A stretch of DNA of 64,000 nucleotides from Paragordius varius (GCA_964247055.1 OZ176051.1:3472001-3536000), one strand, 5' to 3'; shown: positions 22,401-35,500, counted from the first letter of the stretch. The notes: generated by a model not told the origin, from the letters alone. Program-made: numbers and translations.

Positions 22401-24383
22401 AGATCCCATTTAATATTTTTGATTCCGTACAGATGATCAGATTTCCCCAAAACACCAAAACTAAAAAATATTTGGCAAAAATTAGTATTTAAACAATAAG
22501 TTGAAAAAAAAGTTTTAATAAGTGATAAAAATTTATTACATACTCCCAGTATTCCTGAAAAGATGAGCTTGTGTTTGCAACAAATTGGGTCGAATTGCTA
22601 CCATTAAAAGCGCTGAGTGTGAAGCAGTTTTTTGTATTAAATGTCTGCATGACAAAATCATAATAATAAATCGATTTTAGAGCCATTAATTGAATATTCA
22701 AATGTCACGATTAATATACATTGCTAGCTTTTGACAAGATAGAATTTACAGAAAAGAGCAAAACAAAAATATTGACTAAAGTCGGTGAATTGAAAAAAAT
22801 ATACTGATATTTCTTGTTAATATTAACGCTATCCGGCAATTTTTAATAAAAAAACGCGCAATGAATTATTAATCATAGCATTTGTTGCAATTAGATTTTT
22901 TTGATGTTTACACATATATATGAAATTAAAACGGTATGTTATTATAAATTAAGCAATTCCTCTCAATATATTTGGATTGTCTCTTTAAAAAATGATTTAT
23001 GTTATGTTACAAATAAAATGATGAAAATACATTGTTACAATGGGTCCAGGGCAGTGTTGATTGAAAGGAAGCATATGTGAAGTAAAGAGTGTAAGCCATC
23101 AAAACATTGTAGAATACGCTAATGAAAAATGAGATTCCCGTCATGGCAGCACCGACACCTTTTAAAAATATATTTCGATATAAACTTTCCAAATTTTTAA
23201 ATTTGTTTCAAAACATTTAACGAATAAGAACCTTTTCATTGGTGCGAATGGCATATGAATATCTGGCTCGTAAAAATTATTTAATAGATTTGAAAAATAA
23301 AACAGTTTCTTGCAAAGTTATTGTGTAAATTATTGAAAGATATGTTGACTACTAAATTATTTAATTTATTAGTCAGGGCGTGGTATCTTCCTATGATCCC
23401 ACCAATATATTGCTGGAAACCACGTCAATTTTTTTAGCTGTTTAAATGGTTATATATTTTGATTAAGTCATTATACATGAACTTTATCATCCGTAAAATA
23501 TTCGACATTTGCCCAAGCTTTGTAAGAATATGTTACCCTTTTGTTTTGTTAAATATGGTTTCTGATTATTTTGACATTAATGTATGCATGAGTAACCACT
23601 AATAAGATTTCCCTCACACATTAAAAATAAAAATATGAAACAGTTAAAATTTAAGTTTGCCACTTACAATATAGGATCTCTCAAATCGACTTAGATGTAA
23701 ACACCGTATACTCTCTCAAAAACATTTTATTTTTTGTTTAAAATAGAAAGTATAATTTATAAAATTGATGTATGGATTGTTCAAAATCAACGCAATAATA
23801 AGACCCAACTGTTTAATTATGAACAATAAACATCTCCAAACAAACCACCATTTCACACCATATTATAAATTATATAAATAAAAAAGTTAATTTTTTAACC
23901 AACTTACCAGCAGCAATCGGGCAAATCCGAAAAGCACCCGAGGGACCCAATTGTGTGAGTTGGCCAAGTGCCATCTCCAGCAAATATATCGGTTTTCCAA
24001 CCAATACTAACATCAATACGTAGGGGATAAGGTATGCACCTATTTGAACATATATTTCGTTGTAACGTTTAAATCGGTTGCATAAAAAAGGTTTTTTTTC
24101 TAATAAGGTAGAAAAATTGAAAAAATTTATATTATATTATAAAACACTTATTGGATAAAAAAAGTATACCTCCCCCATTGCTATAAACAACGTAAGGGAA
24201 TCTCCAAACATTACCGAAACCTACCGAGTAACCAATAGTTGAAAGAATAAACTCCAAATGATTAGACCATTCATCTCGTTTTTTTGTATCTGTCGTACTC
24301 TGTACCAATTCCAATGAATTTTTATCACCATTAATACTTTTTACTTGTTGAATGTTGGGTGCGATTTCAACTTCTTTATTCAT
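19488..24383 (-). CDS. SLC6 family Na+/Cl- dependent neurotransmitter or amino-acid symporter
   Basis: Plasma-membrane secondary transporter of the LeuT fold with 12 helices. Exons read: 24170-24383, 23908-24039, 23031-23184, 22544-22644, 22328-22460, 22116-22250, 21738-21969, 21084-21331, 20615-20714, 20082-20188, 19771-19950 and 19488-19646 (stop TGA). The signature [20 protein letters not shown] (helix 1) joins [10 protein letters not shown] across a phase-1 intron. Later come LPWTHC, an N-glycosylated loop 2 (NGS, NST, NTS), [19 protein letters not shown] (helix 6-7) and [14 protein letters not shown]. The frame between exons 2 and 3 does not close, so a small exon of length 3n+1 is probably missing within 23185-23907. 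Including it, about 635 residues are expected. The substrate cannot be named; glycine/proline or nutrient amino-acid carriers look nearest. Confidence 0.9.
21312..21366 (-). repeat. 33-bp tandem duplication over an SLC6 splice acceptor
   Basis: The word TACAAACACTAAACCGGC occurs at 21312 and again at 21345 on the plus strand, with CCTGT after each. On the coding strand this gives two acceptors 33 nt apart, each followed by GCCGGTTTAGTGTTTGTA. Use of the upstream acceptor would include a TAA stop, so only the one next to 21331 gives the conserved [11 protein letters not shown]. Confidence 0.8.
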
Positions 24384-25775
24384 TTATAGTGTTACTTGTT
24401 GGGAATAGAGCGTTGTTTTATTCAAAGTTTTTCGTATTAATTTTAGTTTGAAAATTTTGTTTAACTGCAAAAATTGGCGAATAAAGATGATTCATTGATT
24501 AAAAATGTAAATGATTGATTTGGAAAAAATAAAATTTATGGTGTAGCCAAAATAATTACCGTCTGAATATTTGTAATATATTCAATTGTACCTTGAACGA
24601 AAAATGGATGGTATAGACGATTGATTAACCAAAATAATAATATTTTTATACCTTGTTGGTATATGATAAATTTGAAAAAAAAAATATATTTTTGTTTTTA
24701 ATAAATTATCGAATATATAAATATAATTACTTTTTTATGATAGTTATAAATAGCAAGCACTTTAAAGTATATTTAAATTTTATCAGAAAAAGAATGTACA
24801 TAAAAAATTATATTTAGTAAACTTTTTTGTCATGTCTAGAGACATAGAGAGATAGATGGATACCTTTACAAAAATAAAGACGAAAAAATGTTGTTTTTTA
24901 TAAATATCAATTTTTTGTCTAAATGTTAAAATTATTACGATTGCATCATCATCAAAATGCCTATGGCCATTAACAATAAAAAGGTGATTTATAATATATA
25001 AGGTTTCAAATAATAGATATAAGAATTCGGTTCAAATTATAAGATTTAACTTAAAAAATAAAATTTTAAATATCTTTATTTATTTATTTATTATAATTTA
25101 TTTATGGACAATTTTCCTGCCCTCAAGCCATGAAAAAGCAATACAAAAAAGTTAACATGCATAACTTTGAAATTTAATGTGCAAAATCATCAAAAAAATC
25201 AAATATTTAATTTATTGAATCATTCAATTTGTCACATAATTATATAATAATATACATAATACATAGTTGCATATTTATTTTGATAAATATTATATATATA
25301 GTTAATTTTGATTTAACAAAATAAACAGCGATTCCGTTAAAATATTAGGACAAATATCCTAAAAATGATTTTATAAAATTTTAATTCCTAGATAAATTTC
25401 AAAAATATCAAATTTTAGGGGTTTTTTTATAAATTATAAGAGTTTTTGTTAGCCGCTCTTAATATTCTTGGATAAAGTTGAGAATGATGATAATGAGATT
25501 ATATCATATTGAAAGTAATTTTGTTTTTGTGAAACCAAATTGGATTTTGTGTGGTGCATATTTAATTCATATTATTACATTAATTTTCAAATGCAGAGAT
25601 ACAATCATTCAATTACATTCATATTTTAGGGCCAAATTAAAAAATGTTTTTCCCATGTACTGAGAAAAATATTTTATTTATATTTTAACCTTTACACAAA
25701 TTACATAATATATTACAAATATAATTTATAGTAACTTCATAAATGTGGTGAACAAAAATCATGTTTAAGGTCTTT
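24384..25775. other. Intergenic AT-rich region between SLC6 and SLC17 genes
   Basis: It holds the presumed SLC6 promoter (near 24384-24600) and the 3' untranslated region of the SLC17 gene. An open frame at 25478-25663 (+) is not recognised. No repeat family was identified. Confidence 0.4.
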
Positions 25776-28700
25776 TTAGTTTATAGGAGTGTGTTTCCCA
25801 GTTTCAGGCAAAATTTTAACTTTGGAAAGAGAATCGGTATAACAAAGAGGTGCCTGGCCTCCTTTTTCATTTTCGCCCTCTTGTTGTGGAGGTGAAATGC
25901 TCCTTAAATTTCGTAAAATTTCATTCTCACCATCCACACGGGGTTCATTTTCATGAAATGGCGAAGCTTTGATAGAAGAATCATCACTTCTGTTATTTTC
26001 CGCTGATAAAATATAATTCGGAGACCAAATTTGTTCTTGGGCACTGGCCCAAAAACAATAAAGAAAAGCCCCAATAGCTAATACGGCAGATGCGAAAAGG
26101 AAGACATATGTCCAACCTTGAGATTGATACTATAATGATATAATAATTGTTTGTTTGAAGAAATATTTTTGTGAAAAAATTTTTTTATAACTTATGAAAA
26201 ATTATTTATTTATATATGAGCAAACCTTGAGCAAAAATGCAGACGTGATGGATGGACTAATTATCCCCGAAAGTGTTCCAAATGTATTTGATATACTCAT
26301 TATTATACCTGTGATGTAAAATAATATATTTATACACCATAAAAAATATGCATTAGGCACCTATATAGTTCTTTTAAGAATTCAAATATCATACAATATT
26401 AAAACTTCCATTACACGGTTACACAATGAGTGTTTTTTAAAAGTCTTTAAACTTAATTAAGGTATTTTAAATAATATATTTATATGTCGCGATTCAACAA
26501 ATATGAAAAAAAATTGGCGGCTAAAATTTTGAGACAAGGATTTTTTTACAATCTAACATTTTTTCCAAATATATTTCTTGTATAATGCGCCCCAAAAAGC
26601 CAAAATATGCTTATTTCAAATTTAGATCCCATATCACAATATTTTTCAGATATATTTTATCATGGATAAAGAAATCATCAAATATTAAGATAGTTTATAG
26701 AAATTTTTAAAAAAAAATACCCGCAAGCGGTGGGCTTAAATCAAGCGGATTAACCATGTAACCCGAATTGCCGAAACCCAAAAAACCGGCTATACAAGTT
26801 ATGAGAAATATTGCGATAACTAATTGAGTACGATTTTGAGGTGCATTTGCTATGCTGGGGATTGCATTTGTCCCATTTATATTGCAATCGAAAATGAGAG
26901 TATTATTATTATTCACTGGTATATTCATGCTTTGGGTTGATTGCTTGTTTTTCATCACGATCGATATAATGATCAAGAGTACTGAAGGGACGAATAAACC
27001 TAAATATTTGGGTTAGATTTAAATTACGTGTTATTTTATTAAAAATACGTGAAAATACGTTTTAAAATTCGATTTTTTTTTCCCAAACAATAAATATGTA
27101 AAATTGAAATGGAAATCACCTAAAGAGTTCATAATTTTTCGAATGCGAATAGTCTGCACTTTTTTCCTGGAGCGCAAAAAATCAGTAATTTGACCGCCTG
27201 ATAACATACATACCCACATGGCAATAAACGGTAGGGAGGATAATAACCCATTCTAAATTAAATATACCATTTGTACCTCAAATCACCCTTGAACATTTCA
27301 AATTTACTCTAAAATATAAGCGTTTTTTAACTTATATAAGACAGCATAAATATGCTCTATTTCTTTATGATATTCTGAATTTATATTAATTTTAAGCCAA
27401 ATTTCATTTCTTAAAAATATAAAAAAATAAAAGTAATTTTTGATATTCAAATACACCTAATTTATTTTAGGGTAAATTTTAATTCTTCAAGAGTGATTTG
27501 AGGTGTGTAAATGGTATATAATGGAATTCTAATACATATTTATCATAAAAAATTTGTTTACAAATAAAAAACGTACAGAGTATATATTGGTTAGTCCAAG
27601 CCCTTTTTTGTAATACGTGGGTATTTCTGTGATGAGTGTATACAAACCCCAAGTGTGGGAAACATTTGAAACTACAATGGCCCAGAAAGGGATGCTGGAT
27701 AGCATGGATATGAGTGGCACTGATCTCCAACTCTAGAAATAATATGTAAATAAAATTGCTGAAAAACAGATTTTGGAATTAATTGATTTTATAAAATCTC
27801 TCGAAAAATATTTAAAAAATGTTTTGTTAAGGGCTGGCTTTCATTTTCAATTTTACTTTTTATTTATATATTACTGGCAAAAAATATATGTTTATTATGC
27901 CACAAATTTATAACCATTTTAATTAATATATTTTAAACATAAAATGCTTAAAAATATTTCAAAACTTAAAGTTTCAATTAAATAAAGAGTGCTTATACCA
28001 TTTTCGATTTGGTGTCCATTAGTTCGCTTTGATGTGGAAATTTTTCTCTCACATAAAGCTTTTGATCTTCCGCCAAAGTCGGGTTATGCAACGGAGTTTC
28101 ATAAACAAATATGACCCATAAAACGAACCAAAGGCATCCAAGTAAGCCTGTTTAAAGAGATTAATATTTAATCATTGTTTTAGTCAATATTAAGTTTTAT
28201 TCCAGTCAAAAAATAATAAGTGGAATTTATACTACAATAGAAAATGAATGCTAAAATGAAATATGATTCATTTAGATTTAAATATTTGAGAAAAATTTAA
28301 ATTTTATAGCTTTTTAATAATTATGTCCCATACTTAAACCTGTTTTATAAGCAGTTATCATAAACCGGTCAGAAACCCTTATTATAGGTAATTAAGTTAA
28401 ATATATATTTACCAGTCACGTAAAATATTGAGGGCCAACCTCCATCAAATCCATATCTGGCCAAATATCCGCTAAGAGGCATTGAAACAATCGTGCCTAA
28501 AGGAATGCCTAAAACAAAATAAAAATCATGTATGTAACTTAGGAATGTGTAACTTTTTAAAAATTATTTTTCAGAAAAAATAATTTTAAACTTTTAGTGT
28601 TTGATAAAATTGTTATTTATAAAATAATTACCAGAATATATTAGTGTTGTCAATTTGGTTTTTTGCATGGGAGTTGCCCATTTAGAAATTAAGTTATGCG

Positions 28701-29655
28701 TGGCTGGCAGTATAACACCCTTAAAAAAATTAAAATATTAATTAAAATTTGTTTAAAAATTCAAAAAAGAGCACGACAAAAATTATGAGTGGTGTATTTT
28801 TAGACAATTGTGTCAAAACTTTCATGGTCACATTAATATTTAATATAAATCAAAAGTTTTCATATTTCAACCCGAAAATCGCAAATTTCGAAGACATTAT
28901 GTTCAGAGAAGTTTGATGTATTTAAAAACGAATAATTGTGTATAAATTTAACTTCAAAATTGACACAAATGGGTTGTTACCAAAAAATATACTTCCAAGA
29001 AACAAAATGAAATACTATCGGGTTAAAATCTCGAGACTTTTATATAAAAATGTTAAAAACAATATATAACAAAAAATTTATATAAACTTTTAGAAATCTA
29101 ACTAAATATGAAATATTGACAATTTGTTCTTAAATCGATCTAATGTTACAATCAGAATCATTTTATAACATTTAGTGAAAACAGTAACAAAAAAATAAAA
29201 GTATTCACCTGGCCTAAACCCTGCACAAATCTACAAAACATAAACCCGTAAGCGCTCCAACGAGCAACAAATGGACTTATTAGGGTAAATACAGATGCAA
29301 GCAATATTCCAAAGCCGAGAACACTCTTAGAACCATATTTAAAAGACAAGCAACCACCCGGGATTTGGGTAACAATATATCCGTAAAAAAATGATGCAAG
29401 TATGTAGCCTTGAGTATGAATATCCCAATCAAATTTAATTTGTTTATATCGTTGGTCTAGGAGGCTTTGGTTGTTAATTGTCTAATATTAAATGGCATAT
29501 ACTTGATTATTATCACAGATATGCCTTGAAGAAGTATTATGTACCATTGCCACAATAGCGACGCTAAGATTTGTGCGTATAATATAGGCAATAAAAAGCC
29601 CAAAGAATGATAAAATCACTACAACATTCCTAGAAACAGCAAATGATTTAAACAT
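25776..29655 (-). CDS. SLC17-type anion transporter (sialin/VGLUT family)
   Basis: Major-facilitator transporter of organic anions, usually in vesicle or lysosome membranes. Exons: 29503-29655 (ATG 29653-29655), 29209-29481, 28632-28719, 28413-28508, 27999-28147, 27577-27732, 27120-27252, 26721-26999, 26226-26308 and 25776-26129. They total 1,764 nt, 587 residues. Family marks: IRTNLSVAIVAMV in helix 1, FFYGYIVTQIPGG, FVQGLGQGVILPATHNLISKW, and WAIVV..THTWGLYTLITE-like HTWGLYTLITEIPTYY. The C-terminal third keeps NTFGTLSGIISPSIT and QGWTYVFLFA. A loop of about 45 residues rich in Asn (NNNNT, with NGT and NRT glycosylation sites) lies between the helices of the C-terminal half, longer than usual. 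Exon 1 may instead end at 29517 and exon 2 start at 29456 (60-nt intron, 574 residues). The start codons of this gene and EMC2 lie 84 bp apart. Confidence 0.92.
26520..26640 (+). repeat. Weak copy of the GGCGCATT dispersed repeat
   Basis: Shares AAGGATTTTTTTACAAT followed by AATGCGCCCC..AAAAGCC with 54890-55005, and in reverse with 9655-9770. It lies in the SLC17 intron between exons 26308 and 26721. The similarity is limited to a few words, so this is tentative. Confidence 0.3.
27265..27518. mobile_element. MITE with TATACCATTTG ends, fills an SLC17 intron
   Basis: The ends are TATACCATTTGTACCTCAAA and a complementary TTTGAGGTGTGTAAATGGTATA. It is about 254 bp of the 324-bp intron 27253-27576, so the intron is essentially this element plus splice sites. 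Same family as 5208-5443. Confidence 0.65.
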
Positions 29656-29739
29656 TGGGTAGTTTTCAAAACCGCGTGCTTTTAGGGTTTATCCATCTGA
29701 AAAAATGCATGTTCACAAATCATACACACCATTTAAATT
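29656..29739. promoter_or_regulatory. Divergent promoter region between SLC17 and EMC2
   Basis: Only 84 bp separate the two start codons, so both 5' untranslated regions and core promoters must share this space or overlap the coding parts. No TATA box or known motif stands out. Confidence 0.6.
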
Positions 29740-32239
29740 ATGAAAGAAGGTGAAATATTTGTAAAAAATTTAGATGCTGTTTATAAGTTGAAAAAATGGC
29801 GTGAAGAAAATATAAAAAATAGCAAAGAAGTAGTCGAATTGTTTACTAAAATTATACAACCTGATATCCTAAAGTATGGCAATGAATCATGGTTGATTTA
29901 TGAACAAGTTTTAATAGCGGCATTGGATTGTAAAAATATTGATTTGGCCAAAAAATGCTTTCATGCCCTAGAAAAAAAATTTCCAAAAAGTCTCAGAGTC
30001 GCAAAATTATATGGTTACATTTTAGAATATTACGAAAGGTAAAAGTATTAATAAGTTTTATTATATTCACTTGCATCTTTTATTTAATATAATTTTAATT
30101 ATTACTGATCTGTTATTTGTTTTGAATCTTTTTTATAGGTTCGATGATGCAGAAGAAATTTATGATGCACTTTTGGCTAAAGATCCCTCCAATTCAGTAA
30201 AATTATTATTTTTTAATCAGACAGTTAATCTATAAACGCAAAGTTGCATTACTGAAAGCGAGAAATTCCATACCAGAAGCCATTATTGAATTAAATGCCT
30301 ATTTGAAAATGTAAAATATTATATTATTTTATAATAAACGAGATATTAAACCGAAACCGTGGTTTTCAAAAATAAATATTGTTTGTTTTTTCAATCCAAT
30401 TTTAATTTTGTGGGTTTTGTCTAAATAATTAGATTTTCTGTAAATTAAATGGAACGAAAACCATCACTTTAAAAAACGAAACATATTCCAAATTTTGGTT
30501 AACATATTCGAATCCACTAAATCTAATATTACATACTTTTTAATTGTTAAAGATTTATATATGATCTGGAAGCATGGCATGAATTGTGTGATTTATATCT
30601 CGTTATTTTGGATTACGAGAAAGCAGCCTTTTGTATGGAGGAACTTATTCTTTCCAATTCAAGAAACTACTTTTATCATATGAAATATGCTGAGGTTTTA
30701 TATTTCGTGGTGATTTGAAATTAAATGTATTTTAAATTTTATGTATCTTAAAATTTTTTCATGTTATATAAGAATAATTTTAATACATCGCTTTTAGTAT
30801 TTCCAATGATCAAAGTATATTTTTCACCATAAGCTTGTTTTCACATTTCGCTATATTAATAGTATATATATTAACACTTCGATTTAAATTGGGGTATTTA
30901 AATACCCCAGACTATATTTAAGTCGATATTTTTAAAGACTACTAAAGGAAACGGTATAAATTCAAATTTATACTTCTATCCTAATAAAACTATATAAATA
31001 AGCCGAAATATCTAAATAAAATTTAGTTTTGAAAAAAGTGCCATATCAAGTTACTTGGACCATATTTTTATTTTACAATTGCTAAATATCATGTTTATTT
31101 GATTCTATGGCTAAAATTAAGTTTACTTTTTAATCAAAATCACATTTAACTTTATTATAAACAGCAAATGTGGTAAATTCAGGATTTTTATATCTAAATT
31201 ATGCACACATGTCATGTTGTCTAAATTTTTTAGGGTTTTACATCCTAATAAGTAATTATCAAGATTTCGGCTCATTGTTAGATAAGTGCAAACTTTTGTC
31301 ATGGTCAAACAGGCCTGGTTTTTAACAACCCCAATTTGAATCGCAGGACTGAAATGAATGTATTGTATCTAAGTGATAAGATTATAAATCATTTATCCGA
31401 TATTTAGTTTGAAAAAATTTTAATTATATATTTCACTTGATACTATTGAATAAACTTGCTTGTAATTATCAGTTTAATATTTTATTATAATTAAAATTTC
31501 TTGATTTTAGATTAAATATTCGCAAGGCGGAAATGATAATTTGGAACTTTCACGAAGCCATTATTGTTTTGCATATAAGTTAAATCCTACGAATGCCAGA
31601 TCTCTCTATGGAATCATATTGGTTTTAATTAATTTAATTTTACCAATTGCATTTATCACCTATTTTTTATAACTATACGATTCTTTTTCACCAATAATTT
31701 CATACACTTGGGTTTATAACAAATTATATTGTTTTTTAATTCAACAAAATAATTTTATTAAATGTGTCATTTTAAAATTTCAATATATAATTTAGGTTTC
31801 GAATGCATTGCAGCAATATACAAAGGGTAATATTAAAAAGCACAAAGAAAATCAGATATGCTTTGATTGGGCATCTAACCAATTAAATCAACTCTACGGC
31901 CAACACGTAAGCCATAATAAAAAACTTTAATTATTATGTTTTGATTTTAATTTTGATAATTTTTGGATATAATTTGATTGAATTATACAAGACTATTTTT
32001 TGTTTCAACTGTATATAAGGTATTTGTTTATGAATGCCATGTACGTACAAACAATTTTTGGGGGGTATTGTATAAACATTAATCAATACTTGTTAAGAAT
32101 ATCCACCTAAAATTTTTATTTAATATAAGCCTTAAAAATTTTTATTGTTATACAGAAAAAGCGTACTTCGTCCAAAGAAGATTCTACGCTTAACCTGTTG
32201 GGTCCTATGCTTGCTTCATTGCAATTAAATACTGCTTAG
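29740..32239 (+). CDS. EMC2: ER membrane protein complex subunit 2 (EMC2/TTC35)
   Basis: TPR-containing cytosolic subunit of the ER membrane protein complex, which inserts membrane proteins. Exons: 29740-30038, 30139-30196, 30225-30310, 30553-30694, 31511-31621, 31796-31906 and 32156-32239. They sum to 891 nt, 296 residues; human EMC2 has 297. Family words: YGNESWLIYEQVLIAALDC, RVAKLYGYILEYYERFDDA, YKRKVALLKAR, DLEAWHELCDLYL, KAAFCMEELILSN and KYSQGGNDNLELSR. The intron between exons 2 and 3 is only 28 nt. The 816-nt intron before exon 5 holds a TTAA MITE. The gene is convergent with the RBM gene, whose stop lies 325 bp away. Confidence 0.95.
30197..30224 (+). other. EMC2: 28-nt intron of EMC2
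   Basis: It begins GTAAAATTATT and ends TCAGACAG. Removal joins DPSNS to LIYKRKVALLK in phase 0, as in other EMC2 proteins. Reading through gives an in-frame TAA at 30233-30235 and loses the rest of the TPR domain. Confidence 0.9.
30875..31375 (-). mobile_element. TTAA MITE copy b, in an EMC2 intron
   Basis: Begins TTAA-CACTTCGATTTAAATTGGGGTA and ends TGAATGTATTGTATCTAAGTG-ATAA, so it is reversed relative to copy a. Its inner part is shorter and diverged. It is inserted in the intron 30695-31510. Confidence 0.7.
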
Positions 32240-32564
32240 ATAGAACTTAACTGATATAATTATTTATTCATGTTTACTAAATGTGCATTTGATTGTCATA
32301 ATTTGGAGATTATATATGTGTTTATAAAATAATTAATGTAGTAATGAATAAATATGTAAAAAAATTTAGTGTTGATTTTTATGAAAAGGGTTTAATGATA
32401 TAAAAAAATTGATTATGTAAGGTATTACATTATTATGCATTATGTATGGAAACTAACTAGATAAGTAGTAATATAAGTATTGCGTTGTTAAATGCATATG
32501 TTTATATGTAGATAGTTTATAGGTTTAAATAAACATAAAAATCAATTTTTTTATGTCAAAAAAA

Positions 32565-35500
32565 TTAGTAATAGGCAGGTCCTCCTGACCTTAGCGTGCC
32601 ATTGTTTGTTGTACCATTATTGTAATTTGGGATTCCGATATACCCAGCAATTGGCTGAGAAGGGGGTTGTTGGTTACTTATTATACAGTTTTCTAAATTA
32701 CTGTTTGATGTGACACTACACGTGTGATGCTTAAGTTTAACTTGATGAATTTGATCAGATGTCCCAATATTATTACATATACTGCTGCTGTTGTTATAAA
32801 GATTCGTTTCAGATATGTTACATCCGTTGTGTCCCGCGATCGAAGCATTTTGATAAATGTATTGATTGTAATTAGTTAAATTATTTTCTTGACTACCATT
32901 GTATAAAATAGTTGTATTATTCATGTTGTTTAAATTATTTTGTAGTGTTGTCAAATACGTCATATTGTTGGCCCCATTTAGGAGCGAACCAGCTAAAAGG
33001 GTCGGAGTACACCCATTAACACCATTGTAGTAGATTGGGGTTCCTTGATAATTTCCTGACGAATCCACCTCCAAAGGACCCAAGTCTAAAATATGGAAAT
33101 ATAAAGTTTGATTAAAAATTTATTAGACACATCTTTATGTACTTATAATTGTCGGTCCTGCCATGTCCAAACCTGTACCACCACCACTGGTTTGCATAAA
33201 ATTGATGCCATTAAGACTAGATAAGCATTCGATCGGTAAGAGATATGGCTGAGATGCGATTCCTGTATTCTGCGCGGTTGGGGTTACTGGTGAACAATTT
33301 CCCCCATTTTGTGGTATACAACCTAGATCTAGAAAGTTTACATATTAAAAATTCCTTAACAAAAGACAGATTATTGATTAGCGAAAATATGAGCTTCAAA
33401 CATTGGTTAAAAAAATGATATATAAACTATTATACTTTGGACTGCTGTAATAGCTGGGGTATATGTTGAACCATTTATATAAGGATTCGTATTTGTGGCT
33501 ATGAGTTGGTTTGTTAAAGGATTGTACAATACGGTAGGAGATATGCTAAATATGGAAATGTTTGAAAATTATAACAAGTACATTGATTATTATCTAAAGC
33601 GCCACATAAATTTTTAGCTCTTTTTATTATATCACCATGTATATGGATACTTACAGAATTGTTTATTTTTTATTCTTTACAATATATTTATGTACTAACT
33701 TGTTTGATAATCCAATTGTAAATAAATCATAATAATTTAAATTGACAATAAGAATAAAGAATCTGGAAGATATGTAAAATGATTTATAGGGGACCTGGAT
33801 ATAAGGAAATTAATAATAAGTGACGCTTTAATGCAATTATTAGGGGTAGTACCACTAATATATTAATTAACAATTCGAAATCACCTTGGAACGATTCAAA
33901 TTCACCTTAAAATAAAATGTGTAATTTTAAAATTACCTATACTTTTTATATTTTTAAAAAGTTTGAAATTTCGTTATAAGATCAACGCATTTATTTTAGT
34001 CCTTTAATTTTATTAGGGGTAGTTAAATACCCCAGGCTTGCTTAAAATTAAATATTTCAAAAAATATGGAATAAAAAGAAACCATGGCAAAAGTTTGCAC
34101 TTATATAAAATTAATCAACCGAAATAAAATTAAAAATTCATTCAAAAATACTAGATATTTTTTATTAAGAGGCAAAACCCAAAGCTAAATATTTAGCCAC
34201 TATGACATGTGTGCGTAAACTAATTTAATAATGCAAAATATACCACTTTTTCTGTTTATATCAATGTTAAATGTGATTTTAATAAAAAGGAAAATTTAAT
34301 TTAGGCTTTAAATCAAATAAACACGATATTGTATAAAAATGTTTTAAAATATTAAACGTCAAATTAGTTGGATACAGAACTTTTCCAAAAATAAACTTCA
34401 TTTTGATATTTTGGGTTATTTGTTTAATTTTTATTAGAATAGCAGCATAAATTTGATTTGGAACCGTTTCTTTTAGTATTTTATATCAAATATTGCCTGG
34501 GGTATTAAAATACCCCAATTTTATCAAAGTGTTAAATTAATATAAAACTGAAAAAATAATGAAATGCCATAAGAATATATTTCTTTTATTGATGACTTAT
34601 ATTAGCCTGAAAACACATGATTTATTTTAGGGTGAATTGGTATTGTTCATGGGTAAATTTTTTCAAACAATTTTTATATTTAGGTATCACAGAAAAAATT
34701 ATCTTATAACATTCTTGACATTTCTAAACATAAAAATTTTTGACTGTCGAAATTAAACAGATGTTGTATAATAAAATTTGGCCAAAATACTATGATAACA
34801 ATTCTGCTAAAAACTAATATATTTGGCGGTAAAAGTTTAAATGAGGATTTTTACATGTGTTATTATTTAAACACTTAAGGAGAATGGATTTTTTAAAATA
34901 GGAAGCAAAGATTTTGATTTTATATCTGTAAATTTCAAATCGTTCCCCATAGTAAAATATTATCAACAATTTGAAAATGTTAAACAATATATCAAATTTA
35001 ACATTGTAAATGGTGTAATTCAACTTATTGACTTAAAAATATATATTACCACCCAAATTATGTCAAATATATATAGAAAAATAATAAAATTCATACGCGG
35101 TTCCGTTCGGCAAGGCGTAAACTGTCCCAAGAGGAAGATTTAAATCTGTTTAATAGAAGAAATGTTAATTAGTTACCGATTACTTGAACATTTATAAATT
35201 TGTCATGATTGTGACTATTCTTAATATAAGTAGGCAAATGAAATTACAAATTAATGGTTTAATCGAAAAACACAGTGAAATCATTTTAGCCCAGTTTTCT
35301 TTAAAAATTCACACTTTTTACCTATTTTTCTAATGTATCTTATCCAACCCTAATATGTAATAAAAACTATCCACAAATCAACCGTATCTCAATTTTAAAT
35401 AGTTTGCATCTAATCAGTCACAATACATTATATGTGTCTTTTCAATATTATCGAATTCTTACTAAATGGAGATCCTGTTACACCGGTTCCGGGACCACCA

